Positions 27,309 to 36,870 of a stretch of DNA of 64,000 bases are shown here, in pieces. Under the pieces are notes generated by a model, which saw nothing but the letters and a program-made list of their open reading frames with translations, was not told the DNA's origin and did no database searches. The DNA comes from Clostridia bacterium (GTDB taxonomy: Bacteria; Bacillota; Clostridia; Oscillospirales; CAG-272). The stretch lies in NCBI GenBank assembly GCA_017503285.1, contig JAFVTH010000003.1, forward strand, positions 1 to 64,000. The letters are read 5' to 3'. The position numbers were made by a program, and so were the translations under genes. Position 1 is the first letter of the stretch. Every line of letters starts with the position of its first letter.

Positions 27309-29597
27309 ATGTCGCCACAGCTAATATCGACAATAATAACAGTTGCATTTTTGGTTATAACTGCATTGGGCTTTTTGCGTGGCTTCTTCAAGGGCGCTAT
27401 TAAATCTGGCATTGACGTTGCGTTTGTGCTTGTGGGTGCAGTCTTGTCAATCTTACTCACCAACACGCTTACAAACCTAATAATCAACCCACAAAGCGTA
27501 AATTCCCTTTTAGAAACTCTAAAGCAGTACATTTATGTTGAAAATCTTTATGAATATATTGAAACAGCACAGGGCTACCTGACAACCAGTCAAAATGCCG
27601 GCGATGTTGTTAGCCTTATTGTTGCGGTGCCAACAATTGTGCTTATGCCGCTTATTTACTTATTAATCCTTTTTGCAGTCAGCATTATACTCTTCATTCC
27701 AAAGAAGATTATGGAGATTTTGCTGTTCACAAAGGCAAAGGGCGTTGCCACAAAGGTTGCTGGTGGCGCAATAGGCGCTGTCAGATACGCACTTGCCTTG
27801 GTTTTCGTTCTCATTCCGATAGTGGGATACGTAAACGTTGGCGCAAATGTTATGGAAGCGTATTATGCTGATATGGAAGCTGACACAGCTGTTCTTGCTG
27901 AGGAAGCACCGGATGCCGAGGATGAAGCAGTAGGTGATGGAGAAGGCGAGGGGGATTATACCCCAACCGAACCCAAAACCACAGGTCAAATGGTTCTTGA
28001 ATATCTTAATTCAATAAGGAATAATCCTGTTTGTAAGGTGGTTTACAACGTGGGTGGCAATGGCATATTCAACACAATGTCCCAAACAAAAATCAGTGGC
28101 GTAAATATCACTCTACAAAATGAGGCATATAGTGTTGTCAAGCTATATAATGCAGCCCTTCCCTTTATAGGTGCTTCACCGGATGGCTATGGACAGGAGC
28201 AGGTAGATTCCCTTGATAAAATCAATTTGGTTCTTGAGGATTCTGAATTTTTGCCACTGCTTCTTTCAAAGGTTATGTCCTTCACCGCAGGCGAGTTTTT
28301 GGAAAATGGAGAATGCGCAGGCTTCCAAAGACCTACCCTTGGAAACACCTTTGACCCAACTGTGGATAGGGTTCTTGCTGTTTTGGCAAATACCGACTCT
28401 GACGGGCTTAGGGCAGACCTTAAAACCATTTCCGAAATCGGCAAAATGGCAATTAACGAGGGCGTCATTGTTGAGCTTATGTCCGAGGAGCGCGATATTC
28501 TTGGACTTGTTCAAAGAGAAGAGGTTATAAGACCTATTCTTCATGAGCTATATGCAAATGAAAGAACAAGAGGTGCAATCCCTTATATCTCAAACGCACT
28601 TAATAACTACGTGTGCAGGCTTTACGACGAGACCAACGGCACACAAACTATCCCGGAGGAATTTGACTACACAAAATATACACAGGAAAATGTAGATAAG
28701 GAAGCGGAAAACGTTCTTAAAATCGTAGGCGAAATTCGCAAGTTCATAGCCAGCATAGATGGTAAGGAGGATATACAGGATGTTGTTGTAAACTCTGACC
28801 TTGAGGCGCTTGGTAACGGTATGGAATACGCGAGAGAAAGCATTGTATTGGGCAGAGCCTACAAGGTGTTCTTCTATGCCTTCCTACACTCTGAGGGCTG
28901 CGACGATTACGGTATTATCGACCAAAACTTTATTGATAACGCAACAGCAGACGATGCTGACCTTTCAGAAATGCTTGTTGCAAGACAAAATGTTGCAAAG
29001 CTTATTTTGTCAATGCAGAGCATAGGTACAGAAGGCTCTAAGGAAGAGCTTTTGCACTCTGTTGTAAACTCTATGCTTTCCAGCGATGCTGAATCAATCA
29101 AATCAATAGTAACCCCTGAAAACTTAGCAGGCCTTGGCGTTTCATCTAAAAATGCAGGAAGCATCAATAACATTATTAACTCAATGCTTGACTCTGCTGC
29201 AGATCAAGAGTACGAAACAGAGGAGCAAAAGCAAGAGGAAATCGGAAAGACGGAATCAATGCTTAACGCAATGAGTGGCGCTATGTTTAACACCGACCAA
29301 AATCATATGTTTGCAACAAGCTCAACACAAACCGGTAAAACCGGTATGAGTGCTGATAACTTTGTTGATAGCGTACTTGATTCATCAATGGTATCAGGCA
29401 TGGTTGAAAACGCAGCAACTGACGAAAACGGCGAGAAGGTTACTGACCCTTACAAGCTACAAAGCAAAATGTCAGGCACAGACAAAACAAACCTTAAAAA
29501 CGCAATCGAGGAAAAATACAACAGCACCGATGTTACCGAGGAGCAAAAGGCAACACTTTCAGCACTTGCTTCTGTATTTGGTGTATCAATTGACTAA
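27309..29597 (+). CDS. CvpA-domain membrane protein with large extracytoplasmic region
   Basis: A 762-residue protein. The first ~190 residues hold four TM segments that look like the CvpA (colicin V production) family, starting TIITVAFLVITALGFLRGFFKG. An acidic linker (residues about 195-222, rich in E, D and A) leads to a long hydrophilic helical region rich in Asn, Ser and Glu with no recognised domain. The rest is far larger than normal CvpA (about 170 residues). A likely promoter, TTGCAA/TAATAT with a 17-nt spacer, lies near 27193-27221. Function unknown. Confidence 0.75.
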   Translation: MSPQLISTIITVAFLVITALGFLRGFFKGAIKSGIDVAFVLVGAVLSILLTNTLTNLIINPQSVNSLLETLKQYIYVENLYEYIETAQGYLTTSQNAGDVVSLIVAVPTIVLMPLIYLLILFAVSIILFIPKKIMEILLFTKAKGVATKVAGGAIGAVRYALALVFVLIPIVGYVNVGANVMEAYYADMEADTAVLAEEAPDAEDEAVGDGEGEGDYTPTEPKTTGQMVLEYLNSIRNNPVCKVVYNVGGNGIFNTMSQTKISGVNITLQNEAYSVVKLYNAALPFIGASPDGYGQEQVDSLDKINLVLEDSEFLPLLLSKVMSFTAGEFLENGECAGFQRPTLGNTFDPTVDRVLAVLANTDSDGLRADLKTISEIGKMAINEGVIVELMSEERDILGLVQREEVIRPILHELYANERTRGAIPYISNALNNYVCRLYDETNGTQTIPEEFDYTKYTQENVDKEAENVLKIVGEIRKFIASIDGKEDIQDVVVNSDLEALGNGMEYARESIVLGRAYKVFFYAFLHSEGCDDYGIIDQNFIDNATADDADLSEMLVARQNVAKLILSMQSIGTEGSKEELLHSVVNSMLSSDAESIKSIVTPENLAGLGVSSKNAGSINNIINSMLDSAADQEYETEEQKQEEIGKTESMLNAMSGAMFNTDQNHMFATSSTQTGKTGMSADNFVDSVLDSSMVSGMVENAATDENGEKVTDPYKLQSKMSGTDKTNLKNAIEEKYNSTDVTEEQKATLSALASVFGVSID

Positions 29598-29664
29598 ATT
29601 GCTACCTCAATGTAGCCATTTAGTTGTAAAATTTTTAGAAATTCAAAAAATAGCATTACCAATA

Positions 29665-29693
29665 TTGACATAAAAAGTCACATTTGCTATAAT
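29665..29693 (+). promoter_or_regulatory. Promoter of the aconitase gene
   Basis: TTGACA (29665-29670), 17-nt spacer, TATAAT (29688-29693): perfect consensus. A leader hairpin GCTTTAC/GTAAAGC (29712-29729) lies just before the ribosome site CGGAGG. Confidence 0.85.
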
Positions 29694-29745
29694 ATAAGCA
29701 TTAATTTTATCGCTTTACAAGAGTAAAGCAAGCACGGAGGACAAA

Positions 29746-31665
29746 ATGGGACTTACCATCGCACAAAAAATCATTAAAAATCACCTTGTTTCCGGAGAGA
29801 TGAAGGTAGGGGAGGAAATCGCATTAAGGATTGACCAAACCCTAACACAGGACGCAACAGGAACAATGGCATATTTGGAATTTGAGGCAATTGGCATACC
29901 AAGGGTACGCACAAAGCTTTCAGTTGCATATATTGACCACAACACACTTCAGTCAGGCTTTGAAAATGCAGATGACCACAGATATATTCAGTCAGTGGCT
30001 AAAAAGTTTGGACTTAGATTTTCCCGTCCGGGCAACGGCATTTGCCACCAGGTCCACTTGGAGCGCTTTGGTGTTCCGGGTATGACCCTTATCGGCTCTG
30101 ATAGCCATACCCCAACAGCGGGTGGTATCGGTATGCTTGCAATGGGCGCAGGCGGTCTTGACGTTGCAGTTGCAATGGGTGGTGGAGAATACTACATCAC
30201 AATGCCAAAAATGTATAAGGTAAATTTAACCGGCAAGCTAAGACCATGGGTTAGTGCTAAGGATGTTAGCCTTGAGATACTTCGTATCCTTTCTGTAAAG
30301 GGTGGCGTTGGCGCAATTATCGAATGGGGTGGAGAGGGCATCAAAACCCTTAGCGTTCCCGAAAGAGCAACAATTACCAATATGGGTACAGAGCTTGGTG
30401 CAACCACATCTATTTTCCCATCTGATGAAATCACAAGGGAATTTCTTGTTGCACAGGGCAGAGGCGATGCTTATACACCTCTTGAAAGCGACCCGGACGC
30501 AGTATATGACAGAATTATCGACATTAATCTATCTGAGCTTAAGCCACTTTTGGCTTGTCCTCACAGCCCGGATAATATTAAGAGCGCAGAGGAGCTTAGT
30601 CAGATAAAGGTTGACCAGGTTTGTATCGGCTCCTGCACAAACTCATCACTCCGTGATATGCTTAAGGTTGCCGCTATGCTAAAGGGCAAAAAGATTGACG
30701 ATAGTGTTAGCCTTTCTGTTTCCCCTGGCTCCAAGCAGGTGCTTTCTATGCTTGCTGACTGTGGCGCACTTTCCGATATTCTTGCCTCTGGCGCAAGAGT
30801 TTTAGAGTGTGCCTGTGGACCTTGCATCGGTATGGGCTTTTCACCAAACTCTGCTGGTGTTTCTCTAAGAACCTTTAACAGAAACTTCGAGGGTAGAAGC
30901 GGCACAAAGGACGCACAGGTTTATCTTGTTTCTCCGGAGGTTGCTGTTGCATCTGCCTTGACAGGCTATATCACCGACCCAAGGACACTCGGTGACCCTG
31001 TTGAAATTACAATGCCGGAGGCATTTAAGATTGATGATAGCGCAATTGTACTTCCGGCAACAGAGGAGGAGGCAAAGGATCTACCAATTCTTCGTGGTCC
31101 AAACATTAAGCCTTTCCCGGAAACAAGCCCACTTGAAAACGAAATTACAGCAAACCTTACATTAAAGGTTGGCGACAACATTACAACAGACCATATTATG
31201 CCGGCAGGCGCAAAGATTTTGCCATATCGCTCTAACATTCCATTCCTTTCTAAATTCTGCTTTGCAGTTTGTGATGAAAGCTTTGCACAAAGAGCGCTTG
31301 AAGCAAAGAAGAGCATTATTGTCGGTGGCTCTAACTATGGTCAAGGCTCTTCAAGAGAGCATGCAGCCCTTGTTCCTCTTTACCTTGGAGTTAAGGCTGT
31401 TGTTGCTAAGAGCTTTGCAAGAATTCACGCAGCAAATCTTATAAACGCAGGCATTATGCCACTTACCTTTGCTAACGCAGAGGATTATGATATGCTTTCA
31501 CAAAACGACACCCTTACTCTTGAAAATGTTTTTGATGGTATGGAAAACGGCGAAATTACAATGAGAGCAAATGGTAAGGAAATTAAGCTTTCCTGCTCAT
31601 ATACAAGAAGACAAATTGATATACTTAAAGCTGGAGGCCTTCTTGCTTACACAAAGGGCGAGTAA
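29746..31665 (+). CDS. Aconitate hydratase (639-residue clostridial type)
   Basis: Aconitase interconverts citrate and isocitrate by way of aconitate, using a [4Fe-4S] cluster. The product is 639 residues, the shorter single-chain form found in many anaerobes rather than the ~900-residue AcnA. Cluster cysteines lie in CIGSCTNSS (about residue 292) and CACGPCIGMG (about 354-363). Active-site arginines and serines lie in GSDSHTPTAGG and in GSNYGQGSSREHAA of the swivel domain. The related homoaconitase and isopropylmalate isomerase large subunits usually lack a fused swivel domain. It is followed 21 nt later by a phosphoglucomutase gene. Confidence 0.93.
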   Translation: MGLTIAQKIIKNHLVSGEMKVGEEIALRIDQTLTQDATGTMAYLEFEAIGIPRVRTKLSVAYIDHNTLQSGFENADDHRYIQSVAKKFGLRFSRPGNGICHQVHLERFGVPGMTLIGSDSHTPTAGGIGMLAMGAGGLDVAVAMGGGEYYITMPKMYKVNLTGKLRPWVSAKDVSLEILRILSVKGGVGAIIEWGGEGIKTLSVPERATITNMGTELGATTSIFPSDEITREFLVAQGRGDAYTPLESDPDAVYDRIIDINLSELKPLLACPHSPDNIKSAEELSQIKVDQVCIGSCTNSSLRDMLKVAAMLKGKKIDDSVSLSVSPGSKQVLSMLADCGALSDILASGARVLECACGPCIGMGFSPNSAGVSLRTFNRNFEGRSGTKDAQVYLVSPEVAVASALTGYITDPRTLGDPVEITMPEAFKIDDSAIVLPATEEEAKDLPILRGPNIKPFPETSPLENEITANLTLKVGDNITTDHIMPAGAKILPYRSNIPFLSKFCFAVCDESFAQRALEAKKSIIVGGSNYGQGSSREHAALVPLYLGVKAVVAKSFARIHAANLINAGIMPLTFANAEDYDMLSQNDTLTLENVFDGMENGEITMRANGKEIKLSCSYTRRQIDILKAGGLLAYTKGE

Positions 31666-31686
31666 TAATTAAAGGAGAGTAAACCT

Positions 31687-33363
31687 ATGAAAGAGCTTTC
31701 AAAGGAAATTTTAGCAAGCTATAATCTTTGGCGCACAAGTGAATACTTTGACAAGGCAACAAGAGATGAGCTTAGCGCACCACTGACAAATGAGGAAATA
31801 GAGGATCGCTTTTGGTGCGACTTAGAGTTCGGTACAGGTGGTCTTCGCGGCGTTATGGGTGCAGGCACCAACCGTATGAATAAGTATATCATCAGAAAGG
31901 CTACACAGGGCTTTGCAAGCTATCTGCTTGATAAATATGGCAAGGATGTAAAAAGAGGCGTTGCAATCGGCTACGATTCACGTAATAATTCTGATGCATT
32001 TGCCAAAGAGGCTGCACTTGTTATGGCTCAAAATGGTATTCCTACATATCTTTATACAGAGCTTATGCCAACACCAACCCTTTCCTTTACAGTAAGGGAG
32101 CTTGGCTGTGTTGGTGGTATTGTTGTTACAGCCAGCCATAACCCAAAGGAATATAACGGCTATAAGGTATACGACGAAACAGGCTGTCAGGTTCTTATTG
32201 ATGATGCAAACAAGATTATTTCATATGTAAACGCAATCAGCGACCTTTCTACTATAAAGGTGCTTGACGAAGGCGAGGCAAGGGAAAAGGGTCTTCTAAT
32301 GGACGTTTCCGACAAGGTATATGAAAGCTTTATTGCAAACGTTAAAAAGCAAGCCCACGAAATCGGCGAAAAGAGTGCAAAAATCATATACACACCACTC
32401 CACGGCACAGGTAACAAGCCTGTTCGCAGGGTTCTTTCCGACCTTGGCTACAATGTTACAATAGTTAAGGAGCAGGAGATAAAGGACGGCAATTTCCCAA
32501 CTGTAAACTCTCCAAATCCGGAAAATGCAGAGGCGCTTAGCCTTGGCATAAAGCTTTGTGAGGAAATGGGGGCGGACTTGATTCTCGGCACAGATCCGGA
32601 CTGCGACAGAGTAGGCATTGCCGTAAATACCAAGGACGGTATGAAGCTCTTTACAGGTAACCAGGTTGGCGCGCTTTTGGTTGATTACGTTATAAAGATG
32701 AACAAGTCAAGCCTTGACGAAAAATCAACTGTAATAAAGACAATTGTTACAAGTGAGCTTGGCGCAATTATCGCAAAGCAAAACGGACTTAGAGTTATAG
32801 AAACACTAACAGGCTTTAAGTTTATCGGCGATAAGATGAACTATTTTGATAATACAGGCGATGGTAGCTTTGTAATAGGCTATGAGGAAAGCTATGGCTA
32901 CCTTGTTGGTAATCACGCAAGAGATAAGGACGCAGTTGTTGCCTCAATGCTCATTTGCGAAATGGCTTCCTACTACAAAAACCAAGGCAAAACACTTGTA
33001 GACGTTATGGAGGAAATCTATAATACATATGGCTACTTCCTTGATAAGCTTGACTCATACACACTAAAGGGCATTGATGGTATTGAAAAAATCAAGGCTA
33101 TAATGAAGGAAATGAGAAGGCAGGGCAAGGACCTTATCCCGGGCATCGCTCAGGTTAACGACTACACAGTCGGCATTGATGACCTTCCAAAGGCAGATGT
33201 TTTGAAGTTTGTTTTTGAGGACTCCTCTTGGATAGCAATAAGACCCTCAGGCACCGAGCCAAAGATTAAGGTTTACTATTCAGTCAAGGGCGAAAGCAAG
33301 GACGATGCAGCAAATGTTCTTGAAGCGCGTCGTCAGGTTATAGACAAGATTATAAACGCATAG
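31687..33363 (+). CDS. Phosphoglucomutase/phosphomannomutase
   Basis: An alpha-D-phosphohexomutase of 558 residues, the length of bacterial PgcA-type enzymes. It has the phosphoserine loop TASHNPKEYNGYK (about residues 147-159), the metal-binding loop GTDPDCDRVG (about 303-312), the sugar-specificity loop GYEESYGYL, and the phosphate-binding RPSGTEPKIKVYY near the C terminus. The likely role is glucose-1-phosphate/glucose-6-phosphate exchange for glycogen and wall precursors. It probably shares the aconitase promoter. Confidence 0.92.
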   Translation: MKELSKEILASYNLWRTSEYFDKATRDELSAPLTNEEIEDRFWCDLEFGTGGLRGVMGAGTNRMNKYIIRKATQGFASYLLDKYGKDVKRGVAIGYDSRNNSDAFAKEAALVMAQNGIPTYLYTELMPTPTLSFTVRELGCVGGIVVTASHNPKEYNGYKVYDETGCQVLIDDANKIISYVNAISDLSTIKVLDEGEAREKGLLMDVSDKVYESFIANVKKQAHEIGEKSAKIIYTPLHGTGNKPVRRVLSDLGYNVTIVKEQEIKDGNFPTVNSPNPENAEALSLGIKLCEEMGADLILGTDPDCDRVGIAVNTKDGMKLFTGNQVGALLVDYVIKMNKSSLDEKSTVIKTIVTSELGAIIAKQNGLRVIETLTGFKFIGDKMNYFDNTGDGSFVIGYEESYGYLVGNHARDKDAVVASMLICEMASYYKNQGKTLVDVMEEIYNTYGYFLDKLDSYTLKGIDGIEKIKAIMKEMRRQGKDLIPGIAQVNDYTVGIDDLPKADVLKFVFEDSSWIAIRPSGTEPKIKVYYSVKGESKDDAANVLEARRQVIDKIINA

Positions 33364-33369
33364 AAAACA

Positions 33370-33403
33370 AAAAAACTCCGACACGTGTCGGAGTTTTTTA
33401 TTT
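33370..33403. terminator. Bidirectional terminator between the mutase gene and addA
   Basis: A 13-bp perfect palindromic stem AAAACTCCGACAC/GTGTCGGAGTTTT with T and A runs. Confidence 0.9.
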
Positions 33404-33405
33404 TA

Positions 33406-36400
33406 TTAAAACTTAAGCTCAACATTTTTGGCAAGAGGAACAGAGTAGATAATAACCTTGGATATAGGTCTTTTGAACATAAGCTCACAGGCTTTTTTGT
33501 AGTATCTAAGCTGCGTGCTATGGTTTTTTGTCAGAAGATAAACATAGTTGTCCTCGGTTACCTTGTCAGTTTTGTAGTCCACCAAAATAAGCTGACCGTT
33601 TTCGTCCTCAAAAAGGCAGTCCACAACACCCTGCACAAGCACCTTTTCCTTCTTTAAGTCCTCGTCGCTTGTCAGCTCCTCTGCATCAAGCATCAAATTA
33701 AACCTAAACTCTCTCTTAATCATTTTTGCTTTTAGCATCATATCCATAAGTGGGGAATTTATAAACAGGTTAATATGGTCCTCGTTAATGAGATTTTTTG
33801 TCTTTTCAGAAATAAATGACGATGCAGTAAGTCGGTCAAGCTCATAGCGATAGCCTCTTTCCTTAAGAGCTTTGAAGTCGCAAAACTGCATAAACACGTG
33901 GGTCGCAGTACCCTTGTCAGCAGCAGTTGCTTCCTCGCTTTTTTTGTCCAAAAACTTAGGTGCAACCTCAAGAGACTTATCAATTCTTACCTCATTATTA
34001 TCGTTTCCGTCAAGAATTAAAGGAGTAAGCTTGGAAATGCTTAGCTTAGATGGCATTTTAGAAAGATGCTCATATTCATACTTAAAGTCAAAGCGCCTTC
34101 TTAAAATTCTTTCATATTCATCAACTCTTGCTTGGTTTACAACAGAGCCGTCGCCATCCATTTCATCTATGGACTTAAGGGTTAGTGGGTCAATTATCTT
34201 TAAATCATAAAAGTCCCTTGTTTCATCCAAGCCACCAAGGATAAAATCAATATCCTGCTTAGTTGAGTAAATTTGATAAGGGGATGCAAATTGTAGCTGT
34301 GCCTTAATATCCTCATAATGCTCAAGCGCCTTAGGTAAAGAGGCAGTAACAAACAGCCTTGTCCTTGCCCTTGTCATCGCAACATACAAAACACGCATCT
34401 CCTCATCCTTGGCAGAGCGATGCTTTTGTAAGTCAATGCACTTTCTCATAAGAGTGTTGTATTTGATAATGCCGTCATCCTTGCTAATATGACCGGCTAT
34501 GCCAAGAGTCCTTTCGTAGATGATAGAGGACCTTGTTTGCTTATCACAGCTTGTCTCCATATCGCAAACAAAGCAGTACTCAAATTCAAGACCCTTTGAT
34601 GCATGTATTGTCATAATTTGCACATTGTCAATATCGCTTGCAATTGTTTCCTTGTCGCTTGCTTCCATATTATTCTTTACATAGGAAAGAAATCTGTAAA
34701 GACCCTTAAAGGACCCACTCTCAAACTCTCTTGCCTTGTTGTAAAGCTTGATTAAATCCTGTCTTTCGCTCTTGCTCAGCTGCTGCGAAATGCCTGTTTC
34801 AGTCATAAGATAGTAAACTGCATCATTAGCGCTCAGCCTTTTCACACCATCTCTGTAAGCGTTTAATGTTTCGATAAAGCTATTTACCCTTTGGGCAAGC
34901 TCATCGTTCATTTTTTCCTTGTAGGCAGAAACAGCAGAGAACAGAGGCACATCCTTGCTTGGAGTCGTAGCCCTTATCTTAATCATATCATCAAGCCCAA
35001 AGCCAAAAACAGAGGAGCGCATAGCACCGGCAAGATAAATATCATTATATGGGTTATCAACTGCATTAAGTATGCTTAGCATCAAAAGGATATGTGGCTT
35101 TTCATAAAAGCTTATATCGGTTGTCACCTGTGAGCCAATGCCGTATTCCTTTAGCGCCTGGGCATATTTTTCCCCAACACCGTATTTTGTCGACCTTAAA
35201 AGTATGGCAAAATCCGACCTTTTAAGTGGCTTTCCGTTAGCAAGCTGACCCTTGTCCAAAAGCTTCTTAATTGTCTTTGCAACAAGTCTTGCTTGCCCCA
35301 TTTGACAAGCCTCTGGCTCTTCCTTGTTAGCAGTTGTGTCAACAAGATATATTGTGGCACTTTCCCTTTGTGGGCTTGTGTCCTTATCCTTGTGGAACTC
35401 AAGCCTGTCCTTGGGCTGATATGAAATACCGTCTGAATATGTAAACATATAGTCAGACACCTTATTTGTAAAATCAATTATTTCTCTGTTACACCTAAAG
35501 TTAGAAGACATAAACAGAGATTTTCCACCCTCAGCCTCTGGGTAAAGCTCCTTATCAGCAAAGGTACTCTTATAGTGGTCAAAAATTTCCGGCTCTGCAA
35601 GACGGAATTTATAAATGCTTTGCTTGATATCGCCAACCATAAAACGGTTGCTTCTTGAAATCGCCTTAAAAATACTGTCCTGTATGGAGTTTGTATCCTG
35701 ATACTCGTCAATATAAATCTCGTCGTATTTATCAGCAAGGTCCTTAGCCAGGCTGGAAGCTGTGCCGTCCTCGTTATAAAGAAGCCTTAAGGCATATCTG
35801 CTTATATCGTTAAAGCTGCAAATAGAGAATAGTGCCTTCTTTTTTCTATACCTTTCGTCAAAGCAGGAAAGAACTCTATACATAGCCCGGCAAATTCTGT
35901 TGTTTTGCTCAAGTGCCAGCTTAATTGCATCTCTGTCCGAGGAATAGTATTCCTCTCTCAGCTTGTTAAATGATGCCTTAAATTCGTTACGCTTGCTGGT
36001 TGCAATATCGCATATTTCTTGTGGTGCGCTGTTTCTTCCAATGCTTTCGGGGGTATAAGAGTCAAAAATTTTGCACACTTCCTCATAGGTGCAATTCTTT
36101 GCACCATTTAATGCTCTTTCGATTGTAAAAAGGTCGGAGCAAATAGCGTTTGTGTACTTTTTCTCGCTACCTGTGTCTGTTTTTATAAGCTCAGTTAGGT
36201 AATCATACACTCTTTTGTAATGCTCAAGCATCTCGATTGTGTGCTTTTTTAACACCTTACCGTACTTGGTTTCAAAAAAGTCCTCATCCAAAAGGGCAGG
36301 GGCTCTTAAGCCCTCAAGAAAATCGGTGGTATTAGATAGGTCATTATAAAGCTTTAGCAGATTATCCTTCAGCGCGTCGTCATCCTTGTTATCAGAGTAG

Positions 36401-36870
36401 CAGTCAACAACTAAGTAAAAGTCCTCGTCAGCCTCGGGCTTTTCGTAAAACTCGTCAATAACCTCGCCCATAGCCTCCTTTGCAAGGATATTCAGCTCGA
36501 CCTCGCCACCGATGTGTATACCACCGTCAAGCCCCACCTTGTCAAAATTCGACTTTACAATTTTATAGCAAAAGCTGTCGATTGTTGAAATATCGGCACA
36601 GCTCGTCTTAACAATTTGCTCGTTTAGCCTGTCACTTGGTTCAGCCTCGTAAAGCTGAAAAAGCGCCTTGGAAATTCTGGCTCTCAGCTCGTTTGCAGCC
36701 TCTTTAGTAAAGGTAACAATAAGCATCTTAGATATATCCTTGCCGGATTTGATTCGCTCAACAATACGCTGGGTTAGAGTAAAGGTTTTACCGCTACCGG
36801 CGCCTGCTGAAATAAGCAAATCAGAGCCTTCATGCTCGATAGCAAGCCTTTGCGCGTCAGTAAATGCCAT
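33406..36870 (-). CDS. addA: ATP-dependent helicase/nuclease subunit A (AddA)
   Basis: AddA is the UvrD-like helicase and one of the two nucleases of AddAB, which resects double-strand breaks and recognises a Chi site for RecA loading. The 1154-residue product begins with the Q motif FTDAQRLAIEH and Walker A SAGAGSGKT (about residues 21-29). It has DEYQDTN (motif II) and TIHASKGLEFEY (motif V region), and a C-terminal RecB nuclease domain with LVDYKTDK. ATG 36870 lies after AAGGAGG, inside the end of addB, so the two are coupled. Confidence 0.96.
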   Translation of the reverse strand: MAFTDAQRLAIEHEGSDLLISAGAGSGKTFTLTQRIVERIKSGKDISKMLIVTFTKEAANELRARISKALFQLYEAEPSDRLNEQIVKTSCADISTIDSFCYKIVKSNFDKVGLDGGIHIGGEVELNILAKEAMGEVIDEFYEKPEADEDFYLVVDCYSDNKDDDALKDNLLKLYNDLSNTTDFLEGLRAPALLDEDFFETKYGKVLKKHTIEMLEHYKRVYDYLTELIKTDTGSEKKYTNAICSDLFTIERALNGAKNCTYEEVCKIFDSYTPESIGRNSAPQEICDIATSKRNEFKASFNKLREEYYSSDRDAIKLALEQNNRICRAMYRVLSCFDERYRKKKALFSICSFNDISRYALRLLYNEDGTASSLAKDLADKYDEIYIDEYQDTNSIQDSIFKAISRSNRFMVGDIKQSIYKFRLAEPEIFDHYKSTFADKELYPEAEGGKSLFMSSNFRCNREIIDFTNKVSDYMFTYSDGISYQPKDRLEFHKDKDTSPQRESATIYLVDTTANKEEPEACQMGQARLVAKTIKKLLDKGQLANGKPLKRSDFAILLRSTKYGVGEKYAQALKEYGIGSQVTTDISFYEKPHILLMLSILNAVDNPYNDIYLAGAMRSSVFGFGLDDMIKIRATTPSKDVPLFSAVSAYKEKMNDELAQRVNSFIETLNAYRDGVKRLSANDAVYYLMTETGISQQLSKSERQDLIKLYNKAREFESGSFKGLYRFLSYVKNNMEASDKETIASDIDNVQIMTIHASKGLEFEYCFVCDMETSCDKQTRSSIIYERTLGIAGHISKDDGIIKYNTLMRKCIDLQKHRSAKDEEMRVLYVAMTRARTRLFVTASLPKALEHYEDIKAQLQFASPYQIYSTKQDIDFILGGLDETRDFYDLKIIDPLTLKSIDEMDGDGSVVNQARVDEYERILRRRFDFKYEYEHLSKMPSKLSISKLTPLILDGNDNNEVRIDKSLEVAPKFLDKKSEEATAADKGTATHVFMQFCDFKALKERGYRYELDRLTASSFISEKTKNLINEDHINLFINSPLMDMMLKAKMIKREFRFNLMLDAEELTSDEDLKKEKVLVQGVVDCLFEDENGQLILVDYKTDKVTEDNYVYLLTKNHSTQLRYYKKACELMFKRPISKVIIYSVPLAKNVELKF

